Below are positions 9,421 through 18,758 of a stretch of 64,000 bases of DNA, one piece after another; position 1 is the first letter of the stretch; every line of letters starts with the position of its first letter. The notes beneath the pieces were generated by a model that had not been told where the DNA came from, did not search any database, and saw only the letters and a program-made list of their open reading frames with translations. A program made the position numbers and the translations under genes. Source of the stretch: Rahnella bruchi (GTDB lineage Bacteria > Pseudomonadota > Gammaproteobacteria > Enterobacterales > Enterobacteriaceae); assembly GCF_003614975.1 (NCBI RefSeq), contig NZ_QZWI01000001.1, positions 1 through 64,000 on the forward strand, written 5' to 3'.

Positions 9421-9880
9421 TGTAAAGGATACTCCTTGAAACCTATTGGTGTGTAAATCCAGTCAGTTAGAATTCAAACATGTCAGGGAATTCACCGGAC
9501 TGAAATTGTAAATACAAATTATTTCCCGCTACGATATTTCTTCCCTGAGTATAGTCCCTGTCATTTAGTTTAGGGAGACCAAACTGCTGACTTTAGGACT
9601 CCAGTACGATTGTCTGTATTTGATTACGATACCAGTAAGCAACACGAAACGGTAAGGTAAAGACCTCTTTTTAGGAATGTTAAACCTATTCGGCGATTTT
9701 ATAATCATAAATTGCTGCTTTCGAAAACATCCGTGTCTTTCCGGTAAACATTGCCCCGGATCAGCGCTGCCCCTCCGCACGGTTTTATCTACCTCACTGT
9801 TTTAGATTTGAAATTTCATCTCCTGACGCCCATTATTCAACGTGCGGCAAACGCCGCGTAACTAAAGGTGAAAACGCTAT
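9421..9880. other. Divergent intergenic region galU / yegH
   Basis: This 460-base AT-rich stretch separates two divergent genes. It holds the galU ribosome-binding site and the AAAGGTG site of yegH. I see no convincing gene, repeat or well-spaced promoter pair in it, although promoters for both genes must be here. Confidence 0.5.
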
Positions 9881-11470
9881 ATGGAATGGATCGCCGATCC
9901 GTCGATTTGGGCCGGGCTGGCTACCCTGGTAATTCTCGAAATTGTTCTGGGGATAGACAATCTCATCTTTATCGCCATTCTGGCGGAGAAACTTCCGCGC
10001 AGCCAACGTGATAAGGCTCGCGTCACCGGACTTATGCTGGCGCTCATCATGCGTTTGCTGCTTCTGGCTTCTATTTCATGGTTATCGACGCTCATCCGCC
10101 CGCTCATTACGGTGCTGGGTCACCCGTTTAGCGCGCGTGACATGATTATGCTCGTCGGCGGGATATTCCTCTTGTTCAAAGCAACGATGGAGTTGAATGA
10201 ACGCCTTGAAGGTAAGGATGAGGAGCAAAGCCAGCAGCAACGTGGCGCCAGATTCTGGCCTGTTGTCGCGCAGATAGTCGTGCTGGATGCGGTATTTTCT
10301 CTCGACTCGGTGATTACTGCCGTGGGTATGGTTGATCACCTTGCCGTCATGATGGCTGCTGTTTGTATTGCTATCGGTCTGATGTTGCTGGCCAGTAAAC
10401 CCCTGACCCGTTTCGTCAACGCGCATCCGACAATCGTCATCCTGTGTCTTAGTTTCCTGCTGATGATTGGTTTCAGCCTGGTGGCTGAAGGCTTTGGTTA
10501 TGCAATCCCGAAAGGATATTTGTACGCCGCAATCGGCTTCTCCGTCATTATCGAAGGGCTGAATCAGCTGGCGCAGTTCAACCGTAAGCGCTTTTTGTCC
10601 TCACGTCGCTCTTTACGTGAACGCACTGCAGAGACTGTTTTACGCGTTCTTCGTGGCAAACATGAAGAAGCCGAACTGGATGCACATTCCTCTAATATGA
10701 TTGCTGACAGTGCGGGCGAAGAAGATGCCATCTTCAACCAGCAAGAACGCCATATGATTGAGCGTGTACTGGGGCTCGGACAACGTACCGTCAGCAGCGT
10801 GATGACCTCCCGCCACGACGTCGATAATCTTGAACTCAATGACCCGATTGAATTGCTCAAACAGCAAATAGCCGAAAATCAGCACACGCGCATTCTGGTG
10901 ACTGAAGACAGCTCTACCGATGAGCCGTTAGGCGTGGTGCATGTCGTCGATTTGCTTAAACAACAGCTTTTGCAAAATGAGTTAGACCTTAAGGCGCTGA
11001 TCCGACAGCCGTTGATTTTCCCGGAGCAGCTTTCCCTGCTGATGGCACTTGAACAGTTCCGCCTGGCCAAAACTCATTTTGCCTTTGTCGTTGATGAATT
11101 CGGTTCGGTTGAGGGCATTGTGACCCTGACTGACGTGATGGAAACTATCGCCGGTAATCTGCCGGAATCAGATGAAACGCCGGATGCGCGCCATGATATT
11201 TCCCAGCAGGAAGACGGTACCTGGATTGCCAATGGTTATATGCCGCTGGAGGATCTGGTGATGTACATCGCCCTGCCGGTTGATGAGAGGCGGGAATACC
11301 ACACGCTGGCGGGTTTACTGATGGAACATACTCAGAGCATTCCGCAGGTCGGTGCCCAAATTCACATTGATGACTATTTGTTTGAGCCTCTTGAGGTCAG
11401 CAGCCACCGCATTCTGAAGGTAAAAATCACGCCGCTTAAAACTGAAATGGATGATGATTACGAAGTGTAA
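9881..11470 (+). CDS. yegH: TerC-family inner-membrane protein with CBS and CorC domains (YegH)
   Basis: The 529-residue protein has an N-terminal TerC-type membrane domain of about seven spans (residues 1-230). It includes [20 protein letters not shown] and [17 protein letters not shown], whose acidic residues within membrane spans are typical of metal transport. A cytoplasmic CBS pair (about 300-415) and a C-terminal CorC/HlyC domain (about 430-515) follow. E. coli YegH has the same architecture and length (527). Members are thought to act in ion or metal homeostasis, possibly manganese, but the substrate is not established. It faces away from galU and ends at a strong terminator. Confidence 0.9.
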   Translation: MEWIADPSIWAGLATLVILEIVLGIDNLIFIAILAEKLPRSQRDKARVTGLMLALIMRLLLLASISWLSTLIRPLITVLGHPFSARDMIMLVGGIFLLFKATMELNERLEGKDEEQSQQQRGARFWPVVAQIVVLDAVFSLDSVITAVGMVDHLAVMMAAVCIAIGLMLLASKPLTRFVNAHPTIVILCLSFLLMIGFSLVAEGFGYAIPKGYLYAAIGFSVIIEGLNQLAQFNRKRFLSSRRSLRERTAETVLRVLRGKHEEAELDAHSSNMIADSAGEEDAIFNQQERHMIERVLGLGQRTVSSVMTSRHDVDNLELNDPIELLKQQIAENQHTRILVTEDSSTDEPLGVVHVVDLLKQQLLQNELDLKALIRQPLIFPEQLSLLMALEQFRLAKTHFAFVVDEFGSVEGIVTLTDVMETIAGNLPESDETPDARHDISQQEDGTWIANGYMPLEDLVMYIALPVDERREYHTLAGLLMEHTQSIPQVGAQIHIDDYLFEPLEVSSHRILKVKITPLKTEMDDDYEV

Positions 11471-11507
11471 TCTGCCTTCCGGCTTACAGTTGAAGTTTTG
11501 ATGAAAA

Positions 11508-11541
11508 CAAAAACGGGACGCTGATGAGGCGTCCCGTTTTT
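11508..11541 (+). terminator. Terminator between convergent yegH and asmA
   Basis: A 9-bp perfect stem (ACGGGACGC / GCGTCCCGT) with loop TGATGAG is flanked by A-rich and T-rich runs. It can terminate yegH on the plus strand and asmA on the minus strand. Confidence 0.85.
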
Positions 11542-11572
11542 ATTGAGCAGTACACATTGAGGTACAGAAGGA

Positions 11573-13426
11573 TTATTTATTCAATAACTTCTGCACATCT
11601 TCTTTTTCTTTGCTGTCTTTACGTTTATCTACCCAGTTCTGGATAGCGCTGCGGGCACTTTGTTCCAGTGTCCGGCGCAGAATTTGATCAACCTGTAACT
11701 GATAACCCAGTTGCGCCCACGGCCCGTAAACGCGCAGCGGGATCTCCGTGGTTTTCAGCGTGTTAATCAAATTACTGTCGCCCTTCCAGCCGCCGGTGAC
11801 ACGGACCAACAAATTCATGTCAACCTTCTCTCCGGCGAGATCAACCAAGCCATCACCTTTTGCATAAACCATTGGCGACTGACCTTCCAGATCATTAAGT
11901 TTCAGCGTGCCATTTTCCAGCTGCCCCTGCGCTTTCAGCGTATCTATCTGGCTGTAATGCTCATATTTATCAAGTCCCTGAACGTTACCGGTATTACGAC
12001 TGACTGCCTGCTGGATCAGCTGCTGGATATTGAGACCGTTAAGATGTGCGTTAGTCATCGCAAGCTGAGCATTGCCATGCCAGTTATGTGCGAAATCTTC
12101 AGCCGACAGCCCTTTTCCGCTCATATCTCCTTTCATAGAGAAGCTGCCGGTCAGCGCTTTCGGCAATCCGTAAGCCGTGAGCAGGTCGGCCAGTTCAATA
12201 TTCTTAACATCCGGCGTCATGTGAACCTGAATGCTTTTACCGGTGACATCCATATCGCCAGGCAGAGAAAAACGTCCCGCACCGAGATTGCCACTGAAGG
12301 TCGGCAGCGTGACTTTGCCCTGCCGGTTATCGGCATTCAGTGCCAGATTTTGGATCTTCATCCCGCGATAGGTTAAGTCAGCCACTTTCAATGCCAGATG
12401 GGCGTTGAATGTCTGCAAATTACTCAAACCGTTCGGCTGCTCATCAACATCACGCGCAATAACCGGAGCGGAAGTGATTGACTGAATACTCTGAGCCGCC
12501 TGCTCGTCAGTTTTAGGCTGCCAGCCCGAAAGCGCATCCAGATCGAGTTTGTCAGCGTTTAAATTGAGCTGATAATTACCGATATCATCGCCCATCGTGG
12601 CAGACGCAGTACCAGAAATCTGATTATCATTTGCCGTCAGCGCCAGCTGAGTGAGCGCCAGTGAATCATTATCACGCTGATAGCTGGCCTGCATCGACCC
12701 CGTACCCTCAACGCCTTTAACCGGAATGTCAGCGCCGCTCAGCTGATAAGTAAATTTACTGATATTGGCCGAAACAGCCTGCGGATAATGCTGCATATCC
12801 ACTTCGGCATTCATTGTGAATGCCAGGTCACGCTGATTGCGGTTTATACGGCTCGAAAGTTGAATGGTAGCCTGACGGTTGTCGTTTTTATCAATTTCCA
12901 TATTGATATCACGCACATTTATCTGTTCGTCATCGCCGCGCTGCCAGATAAGCAGACTGTCAGCAATGCTGACTTTATCGATATCAAACTTCCAGCCCGC
13001 CTCAAGTTCAGAGGCTCCCGGCGCGACTGGCGTTGGCGTAGAAGGCGCAACCGGCGCATCCGGCTGGCTCTCTTCAGTTTCTGGCGTCAAACGTATTACG
13101 GCGTTTTTCAGCAGTACCTGCTTTACCGCCAGCTGATGAGAAATAAGAGGCCAGAGTTTGACGTCCAGCCGCATGTTTTCGGCACTGACAACCGGCACGT
13201 TAGCACCCGGCGCGGTGAGCGACGTCTGACCGGCAATAATGCTCAGCTGTGGCCAGACGTGCCAGCGCAACGAGCCGTTGATGGCCAGCTGATATCCGCT
13301 TTTCACCTCAACCCGTTCCACCATGTACTGGCGAAAATCATTCGGGTTGATCAGAAATACCAGCGAAGTCATGCCGGCAATGATAACCACCAGTAGGATC
13401 ACCAGTGTTGTCAGTAGTCTTCTCAT
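11573..13426 (-). CDS. asmA: Outer-membrane assembly / envelope protein AsmA
   Basis: The 617-residue length equals E. coli AsmA. A single N-terminal membrane anchor (residues 1-25) is followed by a long periplasmic region rich in beta strands. This is the AsmA-like repeating-beta-groove fold now linked to phospholipid transport between inner and outer membranes. Mutations in E. coli asmA suppress outer-membrane protein assembly defects. A proline-rich low-complexity segment lies near residues 120-140 (PDAPVAPSTPTPVAP). The gene sits next to dcd and udk as in E. coli, with GAGGAAGGC before the ATG. Confidence 0.94.
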   Translation of the reverse strand: MRRLLTTLVILLVVIIAGMTSLVFLINPNDFRQYMVERVEVKSGYQLAINGSLRWHVWPQLSIIAGQTSLTAPGANVPVVSAENMRLDVKLWPLISHQLAVKQVLLKNAVIRLTPETEESQPDAPVAPSTPTPVAPGASELEAGWKFDIDKVSIADSLLIWQRGDDEQINVRDINMEIDKNDNRQATIQLSSRINRNQRDLAFTMNAEVDMQHYPQAVSANISKFTYQLSGADIPVKGVEGTGSMQASYQRDNDSLALTQLALTANDNQISGTASATMGDDIGNYQLNLNADKLDLDALSGWQPKTDEQAAQSIQSITSAPVIARDVDEQPNGLSNLQTFNAHLALKVADLTYRGMKIQNLALNADNRQGKVTLPTFSGNLGAGRFSLPGDMDVTGKSIQVHMTPDVKNIELADLLTAYGLPKALTGSFSMKGDMSGKGLSAEDFAHNWHGNAQLAMTNAHLNGLNIQQLIQQAVSRNTGNVQGLDKYEHYSQIDTLKAQGQLENGTLKLNDLEGQSPMVYAKGDGLVDLAGEKVDMNLLVRVTGGWKGDSNLINTLKTTEIPLRVYGPWAQLGYQLQVDQILRRTLEQSARSAIQNWVDKRKDSKEKEDVQKLLNK

Positions 13427-13469
13427 GCCTTCCTCACGTTTTTATCCGTTACGCGGATAAAAAACAGAA

Positions 13470-14051
13470 TCAGTCTTTATCAATACGACTGGCAATTGCG
13501 CTTTGCTGGTCGCGGTATTTCGCATCCTGACGGCTGTTATAAGGGCGTGCAGCGGAACCGGACAACGGCTCGAAGCTCAGCGCACCAATCAGCATTCCCG
13601 GACGAAGTGCCAGCGGGAGCTTACCTGAATTATAGAACTCGAGAACGATTCGCCCCTTCCAGCCCGGATCGATACGATGTGCGGTGACATGCACCATCAA
13701 CCCGAGACGCGCCAGTGAAGAACGTCCGTCCAGCCAGCCGACTAAATCATCAGGAATGGTCACAGACTCAAACGTCACTGCCAGCGCCAGTTCGCCAGGA
13801 TGCAGGAAAAATGCTTCGCCTTCCGGCAAAACAATCTCATCACTCATCACTTTATCCAGCGCGGCGCTGACTTCATCCTTCGGGCCACTCAGGTCGATAT
13901 AACCGGCGTTATGGCCGAGGAAAACGCGAAAACCGTTACCCAGACGCACATCTACCGTCGCACCGTTAATCCGTTCAACCGGCGGACGGGGTGAAATGCC
14001 CAGTTTGCCGCTGTCGAGCCAGGCTTCTATATCTCGGTCGCAAAGTCTCAT
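13470..14051 (-). CDS. dcd: dCTP deaminase
   Basis: The enzyme converts dCTP to dUTP, feeding dTMP synthesis. The 193-residue product from the ATG at 14049-14051 matches the E. coli length exactly and starts [12 protein letters not shown]. Key segments include [10 protein letters not shown] (phosphate binding) and [10 protein letters not shown] with the catalytic glutamate. An in-frame upstream extension to 14162 is possible, but it overlaps the end of udk and lacks family similarity. GGAGATACG directly before the chosen ATG supports it. It lies in the udk-dcd-asmA order conserved in enterobacteria. Confidence 0.97.
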   Translation of the reverse strand: MRLCDRDIEAWLDSGKLGISPRPPVERINGATVDVRLGNGFRVFLGHNAGYIDLSGPKDEVSAALDKVMSDEIVLPEGEAFFLHPGELALAVTFESVTIPDDLVGWLDGRSSLARLGLMVHVTAHRIDPGWKGRIVLEFYNSGKLPLALRPGMLIGALSFEPLSGSAARPYNSRQDAKYRDQQSAIASRIDKD

Positions 14052-14088
14052 CGTATCTCCGGTATGGTTTTTACGGATTGTTCCGCGA

Positions 14089-14730
14089 TTAATTGAAGAA
14101 CTGACTGATTTTCGCCTTGAGAATATCAATCGCAATCCGGTTTTTGCCGCCGCGCGGCACAATGATGTCTGCGTATTGTTTTGATGGTTCGATAAATTGC
14201 AGGAACATCGGACGGACTGTCTTCTGATATTGCGCCATCACAGAATCCATTGAACGGCCACGTTCGTTGACGTCACGCTTCATGCGGCGCATCAGACAGA
14301 TATCCAGCGGTGTATCGACGAAGATGGAGAAATTCATTTCCTGGCGCAGACGCACGTCAGTCAGAAGAAGGATCCCTTCCAGAATGATCACTTTCTTCGG
14401 CTTAAGCGTCACGGTTTCAGCCAGACGGGTATGTTCAATGAAGCTGTAGCTCGGCAATTCAATCGCCTGGCCTGACTTCATTGCCTGCAAATGCTGGAAA
14501 AGTAAATTGTGATCCATCGCACTTGGATGGTCGTAGTTGGTTTTGACCCGCTCTTCCATGGTCATGTGGCTTTGGTCTTTATAGTAGCAATCTTCCGGGA
14601 TTACCCCGATGTGCTCATCACCGACCTGATCACGAAGTTCACGGTATAACGTACTGGCGATGAGGCTTTTTCCCGAAGCAGATGCGCCAGCGATACCCAC
14701 GATGACACACTGATGGAATTTGTCAGACAT
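14089..14730 (-). CDS. udk: Uridine/cytidine kinase
   Basis: Udk phosphorylates uridine and cytidine in pyrimidine salvage. The 213-residue protein, the same length as in E. coli, begins [15 protein letters not shown]. It has the P-loop GASASGKS, the CYYKDQSH segment and the [10 protein letters not shown] substrate motif. I chose the ATG at 14728-14730 because family members start here; a longer frame to 14793 adds 21 unrelated residues. dcd follows 37 bases downstream and is probably co-transcribed. Confidence 0.97.
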   Translation of the reverse strand: MSDKFHQCVIVGIAGASASGKSLIASTLYRELRDQVGDEHIGVIPEDCYYKDQSHMTMEERVKTNYDHPSAMDHNLLFQHLQAMKSGQAIELPSYSFIEHTRLAETVTLKPKKVIILEGILLLTDVRLRQEMNFSIFVDTPLDICLMRRMKRDVNERGRSMDSVMAQYQKTVRPMFLQFIEPSKQYADIIVPRGGKNRIAIDILKAKISQFFN

Positions 14731-14875
14731 AAAATTAAAGACCTGATTTGGAAGTTGGAAGGCAAGCACAGACATGTGCTTTGAACGCGCCAATTATAAG
14801 TACAAGCACTACCTGATGCCAGCGTTAAGGCGGTGTAATCGCTGACATCAGGCAATAAATCGCGGAGTTGGGAGA

Positions 14876-15988
14876 TTAAACGGCCCGGAATGCAATTTCT
14901 GTCGGGATAGCGTCCCCCCTCCAGAACAATTGTGATGCAATTTTTGCCGCCAGTTCCCGATAAATGACAGTGAATTCACTGTCCGGATTAGAGACAACTG
15001 TCGGTTCACCGCGATCTAAATCTTCCCGCAGCGAAATATGCAGCGGCAATTGAGCCAGCAGTTCGCAACGGTATTTCTCGGCCAGACGCTGTGCGCCTCC
15101 GGTGCCGAAAATCGGTTCATGATGTCCGCAATTACTGCATACGTGCATACTCATGTTTTCGACAATGCCCAGTACCGGCACATGGACTTTTTCAAACATG
15201 ACAATGCCCTTCATGGCATCCAGCAGCGCGATGTCCTGTGGCGTCGTCACCACCACTGCGGCTGTTACCGGAATATTCTGCGACAACGTCAGCTGAATAT
15301 CACCGGTGCCCGGCGGAAGGTCGATGACCAGATAATCGAGGTCTGGCCACAGGGTGTCCGAAAGCATCTGCATCAGCGCTTTACTGGCCATCGGACCGCG
15401 CCACACCATCGCATTTTCATCGGTGACCAGATAACCGATGGAGTTGGTCGCCAGTCCGTGCGCCATAATCGGCGACATATGTACGCCATCCGGCGATGTC
15501 GGACGCTCTTCTTCAGTGCCCAGCATATTTGGCACGGACGGGCCGTAAATATCGGCATCGAGAATACCGACCTTTCCACCCTCAGCGGCCAATGCCAGCG
15601 CCAGATTCACGGCGGTAGTCGACTTCCCTACCCCGCCTTTACCCGAGCTGACAGCCAGAATATTGCGCACACCTTTAATACCCGGCTGATCGTTCGCGCG
15701 TTTCAGGGTGGCGATATCGTGACGCAGATTCCACTGAATAGCCGAAGCGCCGGTGACCCGCAGCAATTCTCCGCTGGTTTCATCCTTGAGCACATCGAAA
15801 CCACTGTTCCAGGCAAACGGCAGCGTCAGGTCAATATGTAAAACATCGTCCATCAGCACGCAGTGATGCAATGCTTTAATGGCGGGCAAATCTTTTTGTA
15901 ATGTGGAATGGCGGAAGGTGGCCAGTACGCCGGTCACTAGTGCGCGCAGCCCTGCGGGTGTGGTCTGCTGTGGGGATTGAGATGTCAT
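14876..15988 (-). CDS. mrp: Iron-sulfur cluster carrier ATPase Mrp/ApbC
   Basis: This 370-residue P-loop ATPase has a short N-terminal MIP18-like (DUF59) region (residues 1-90). It then carries the deviant Walker [10 protein letters not shown] near residue 110 and the CSNCG motif, whose two cysteines bind a bridging [4Fe-4S] cluster in a homodimer. It is thought to deliver Fe-S clusters to apoproteins. It is divergent from metG across a 152-base gap, as in E. coli. AAGGAG precedes the ATG. Confidence 0.95.
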   Translation of the reverse strand: MTSQSPQQTTPAGLRALVTGVLATFRHSTLQKDLPAIKALHHCVLMDDVLHIDLTLPFAWNSGFDVLKDETSGELLRVTGASAIQWNLRHDIATLKRANDQPGIKGVRNILAVSSGKGGVGKSTTAVNLALALAAEGGKVGILDADIYGPSVPNMLGTEEERPTSPDGVHMSPIMAHGLATNSIGYLVTDENAMVWRGPMASKALMQMLSDTLWPDLDYLVIDLPPGTGDIQLTLSQNIPVTAAVVVTTPQDIALLDAMKGIVMFEKVHVPVLGIVENMSMHVCSNCGHHEPIFGTGGAQRLAEKYRCELLAQLPLHISLREDLDRGEPTVVSNPDSEFTVIYRELAAKIASQLFWRGDAIPTEIAFRAV

Positions 15989-15997
15989 CCCGGCTCC

Positions 15998-16026
15998 TTG
16001 AAACTGGTTATCAGACTATTTATCTA
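15998..16026 (+). promoter_or_regulatory. Predicted metG promoter
   Basis: TTGAAA (15998-16003), a 17-base spacer and TATCTA (16021-16026) lie in the mrp-metG divergent gap, about 115 bases upstream of the metG ATG. The spacing is ideal, and the -35 and -10 matches are fair. Confidence 0.4.
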
Positions 16027-16140
16027 TACATAAGCATAACAGAACACACGCAAGGAGATCCCCCCGTTTGTTTACGCGGGGAGGCGCTTTCGGTTAACAT
16101 CAATGCCCCTGATTTCAACTACAGAAAGCAAGCTCTTACT

Positions 16141-18171
16141 ATGGCTCAAGTCGCGAAAAAAATTTTGGTAACCTGTGCACTTCCGTACGCCAACGGATCC
16201 ATCCATCTCGGTCACATGCTCGAGCACATCCAGGCTGACGTCTGGGTCCGTTACCAGCGAATGCGCGGCAATGAAGTGCATTTCATCTGTGCGGACGATG
16301 CGCACGGCACACCGATCATGCTCAAAGCGCAGCAGCTCGGTATCAAGCCGGAAGAGATGATTGCCGAAATGAGCCAGGAGCATCAGAAAGATTTCGCCGG
16401 CTTCGGTATCAGCTACGACAATTATCACTCCACGCACAGCGACGAAAACCGTGAGCTGTCCGAGCTGATTTATGGTCGTCTGAAAGAAAATGGCTTCATC
16501 AAGAACCGCACCATTTCTCAGCTGTACGATCCGGAGAAAGGCATGTTCCTGCCTGATCGTTTCGTCAAAGGCACCTGCCCGAAATGTAAATCACCCGATC
16601 AATACGGTGATAACTGCGAAGTCTGTGGCGCTACCTACAGCCCGACTGAACTGATCGACCCGAAATCTGTGGTCTCAGGTGCCACGCCGGTGCTGCGTGA
16701 TTCCGAGCACTACTTCTTTGATCTGCCTGAGTTCAGCGCGATGTTACAGGCATGGACCCGTTCAGGCGCATTGCAGGAACAGGTAGCGAACAAAATGCAG
16801 GAGTGGTTCGAGCACGGTTTGCAACAGTGGGATATCTCCCGCGATGCTCCGTATTTCGGCTTTGAAATTCCTGATGCACCAGGCAAGTATTTCTACGTCT
16901 GGCTGGACGCACCAATCGGCTACATGGGTTCATTCAAAAACCTGTGTGACCGCCGCAGCGACCTGAACTTCGACGAGTTCTGGAAAAAGGATTCCACTAC
17001 CGAGCTGTATCACTTCATCGGTAAAGACATCGTTTATTTCCACAGTCTGTTCTGGCCGGCCATGCTGGAAGGCAGCGGTTTCCGCAAGCCAACCAACCTG
17101 TTCGTGCACGGTTATGTCACCGTCAATGGCGCGAAGATGTCCAAATCGCGCGGTACGTTCATCAAGGCCAGCACCTATCTGAACCATCTGGATGCGGATT
17201 GCCTGCGTTACTACTACACCGCGAAGTTGTCTTCACGCATCGACGATATCGACCTGAACCTGGAAGATTTCGTGCAGCGCGTTAATGCCGACATCGTGAA
17301 TAAAGTGGTAAACCTGGCTTCGCGTAATGCCGGTTTTATCGCCAAACGTTTTGACGGCAAACTGGCTGACAAACTGGCCGATGAAGCGCTGTATAAAACG
17401 TTCACCGATGCCGCAGAAAGCATCGCTCAGGCGTATGACAGCCGTGAATCAGGCCGCGCAATTCGTGAAATCATGGCGCTGGCTGACCTGGCTAACCGTT
17501 ATGTTGACGAACAGGCTCCGTGGGTTGTGGCGAAACAGGAAGGCCGCGACGCCGATCTGCAGGCCATCTGCTCAATGGGCATCAACCTGTTCCGCGTACT
17601 GATGACCTATCTTAAGCCGGTGCTGCCTTCGCTGACAGAGCGCACCGAAGCGTTCCTGAATACCACTCTGGACTGGGACACTATTGCCCAACCGCTGCTG
17701 TCGCATCAGGTGAATCCTTTCAAAGCGCTGTTTAACCGTATCGAACTGGATAAAGTGACCGCGATGGTTGATGCATCGAAAGAAGACATTGCGGCTGCAA
17801 AAGCACCGGCTACCGGTCCGCTGGCTGACTCCCCGATTCAGGAAACCATCACTTTTGATGATTTCGCCAAAGTGGATATGCGTATCGCGCTGATCAAAAG
17901 CGCTGATTTTGTGGAAGGTTCGGATAAACTGTTGCGCCTGCAACTGGATCTGGGCGGTGAAACCCGTCAGATTTTCTCCGGCATCCGCTCAGCGTATCCT
18001 GATCCGAAAGCGCTGGAAGGCCGCCTGACAATCATGGTCGCTAACCTCGCACCGCGTAAAATGCGCTTCGGCATCTCTGAAGGGATGGTGATGGCGGCGG
18101 GACCTGGCGGAAAAGACATCTTCCTGCTCAGCCCGGATTCCGGCGCACAGCCTGGTATGCAGGTGAAGTAA
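16141..18171 (+). CDS. metG: Methionyl-tRNA synthetase
   Basis: MetG charges tRNA-Met and initiator tRNA. From the ATG at 16141 the protein has 676 residues (E. coli 677). It shows the class I HIGH-type motif in [11 protein letters not shown], a zinc knuckle with two CxxC pairs near residues 145-162 (CPKCKS, CEVCG), and the KMSKSRG loop near residue 330. A C-terminal EMAP-II-like tRNA-binding and dimerisation domain occupies about residues 575-676. The frame is open upstream to 15901, but that extension overlaps mrp and has no family similarity. A palindromic repeat lies right after the stop. Confidence 0.98.
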   Translation: MAQVAKKILVTCALPYANGSIHLGHMLEHIQADVWVRYQRMRGNEVHFICADDAHGTPIMLKAQQLGIKPEEMIAEMSQEHQKDFAGFGISYDNYHSTHSDENRELSELIYGRLKENGFIKNRTISQLYDPEKGMFLPDRFVKGTCPKCKSPDQYGDNCEVCGATYSPTELIDPKSVVSGATPVLRDSEHYFFDLPEFSAMLQAWTRSGALQEQVANKMQEWFEHGLQQWDISRDAPYFGFEIPDAPGKYFYVWLDAPIGYMGSFKNLCDRRSDLNFDEFWKKDSTTELYHFIGKDIVYFHSLFWPAMLEGSGFRKPTNLFVHGYVTVNGAKMSKSRGTFIKASTYLNHLDADCLRYYYTAKLSSRIDDIDLNLEDFVQRVNADIVNKVVNLASRNAGFIAKRFDGKLADKLADEALYKTFTDAAESIAQAYDSRESGRAIREIMALADLANRYVDEQAPWVVAKQEGRDADLQAICSMGINLFRVLMTYLKPVLPSLTERTEAFLNTTLDWDTIAQPLLSHQVNPFKALFNRIELDKVTAMVDASKEDIAAAKAPATGPLADSPIQETITFDDFAKVDMRIALIKSADFVEGSDKLLRLQLDLGGETRQIFSGIRSAYPDPKALEGRLTIMVANLAPRKMRFGISEGMVMAAGPGGKDIFLLSPDSGAQPGMQVK

Positions 18172-18185
18172 AACTCATGACTGCT

Positions 18186-18220
18186 CCTCCCCCTGCGAAG
18201 GGGGAGGTTGGGAGGGGGTT
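18186..18220 (+). repeat. GC-rich palindromic repeat, copy 1 (plus orientation)
   Basis: A perfect 8-bp stem CCTCCCCC / GGGGGAGG closes the loop TGCGAA (18186-18207). It is followed by the tail TTGGGAGGGGGTT. It stands 14 bases after the metG stop. Copy 2 lies 70 bases away in reverse orientation, so the pair resembles a BIME built from REP-like units. Confidence 0.8.
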
Positions 18221-18274
18221 TTACAGACAAAATAAAGAGTTGGAGAAAACTTCAGCTTATTTTTTTTGACCTTA

Positions 18275-18310
18275 ATACCCCACCCCAACCCTCCCCTTCG
18301 CAGGGGAGGG
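18275..18310 (-). repeat. GC-rich palindromic repeat, copy 2 (minus orientation)
   Basis: It has the same palindrome as copy 1 in reverse (CCCTCCCC, loop TTCGCA, GGGGAGGG at 18289-18310), with the matching G-rich tail on the minus strand (CCCCACCCCAA at 18278-18288 on the plus strand). Copies 1 and 2 lie tail to tail between convergent metG and the DUF1127 gene. They may act as a two-way terminator or mRNA end stabiliser. Confidence 0.8.
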
Positions 18311-18317
18311 AGTAAAA

Positions 18318-18590
18318 TCATTTCGGCCAGTTCGGCCATACGCTGCGTGGATACTCTCTGTCGATATCCGATTTCGCCAGCCCGATATCTTTCAACTGAT
18401 CTGCACTGAGCGAATGCAAAATTTTGCGGCTGACACGGCGCTCATTCCAGCTGTACACCCCTGCGTAAATCTGTTTTAACCAACCGCCCTTTTGTACCTG
18501 CATCTGTACTGCCCGCTCAGGCATTTCGATTTCTGCGTTAACCCTTGTCTCACAACCGGCAAACTGCCGTTCTTCAATGATATTTTTCAT
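18318..18590 (-). CDS. yjiS: DUF1127 (YjiS-like) small protein
   Basis: The 90-residue protein ends with the typical DUF1127 region, an Arg-rich helix followed by LHSLSADQLKDIGLAKSDIDREY. It is longer at the N-terminus than E. coli YjiS (54). I chose the ATG at 18588-18590 because GGAG sits just upstream; a start at 18617 has less support. DUF1127 proteins are small basic proteins, some of which affect RNA turnover or phosphate and carbon responses in alphaproteobacteria. Function in enterobacteria is not settled. It is divergent from a YjiR-type regulator, exactly as in E. coli, so it is a likely target of that regulator. Confidence 0.8.
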   Translation of the reverse strand: MKNIIEERQFAGCETRVNAEIEMPERAVQMQVQKGGWLKQIYAGVYSWNERRVSRKILHSLSADQLKDIGLAKSDIDREYPRSVWPNWPK

Positions 18591-18644
18591 ATTCTGCTCC
18601 CGTTGACGACCTGACATCAGGATCTTACAAACGGGTAAAACATT

Positions 18645-18702
18645 ACAGATTCAGTTTTTTTGTATTTCAACCATACAGATCTGGATCTGATGACAGATTC
18701 AG
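18645..18702 (+). promoter_or_regulatory. Direct repeats between yjiS and yjiR, candidate MocR operator
   Basis: ACAGATTCAG occurs at 18645-18654 and again at 18693-18702, with a variant ACAGATCTGG at 18675-18684. The spacing is 30 and 18 bases. An inverted CCATCTGT follows at 18717-18724. MocR-type regulators commonly bind direct repeats in the divergent promoter next to their own gene, which is where these lie. Confidence 0.5.
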
Positions 18703-18758
18703 CGTTAGATTGTGTCCATCTGTACTGCTTTCTTTGCGCAGGCGTTGAGGAAAAGATA

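Noticed and set aside
12788-13396. 202-residue open frame antisense to asmA
   Set aside because: It is the complement of a full-length asmA of standard length and has no start signal.
14052-14162. 37-codon N-terminal extension of dcd
   Set aside because: It overlaps the end of udk, and the ATG at 14049-14051 has a good ribosome-binding site and gives the standard length.
15038-15841. 267-residue open frame antisense to mrp
   Set aside because: mrp is unmistakable on the other strand, and this frame has a His/Arg-rich composition with no recognisable fold.
15901-16140. 80-codon N-terminal extension of metG
   Set aside because: It overlaps the start of mrp, crosses the promoter region and has no similarity to MetG. 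Family members start at 16141.
18186-18310. Paired repeats considered as a CRISPR-like array
   Set aside because: Only two copies, in opposite orientation, are paired here, with no regular spacers and no cas genes. They fit a REP/BIME-type element.
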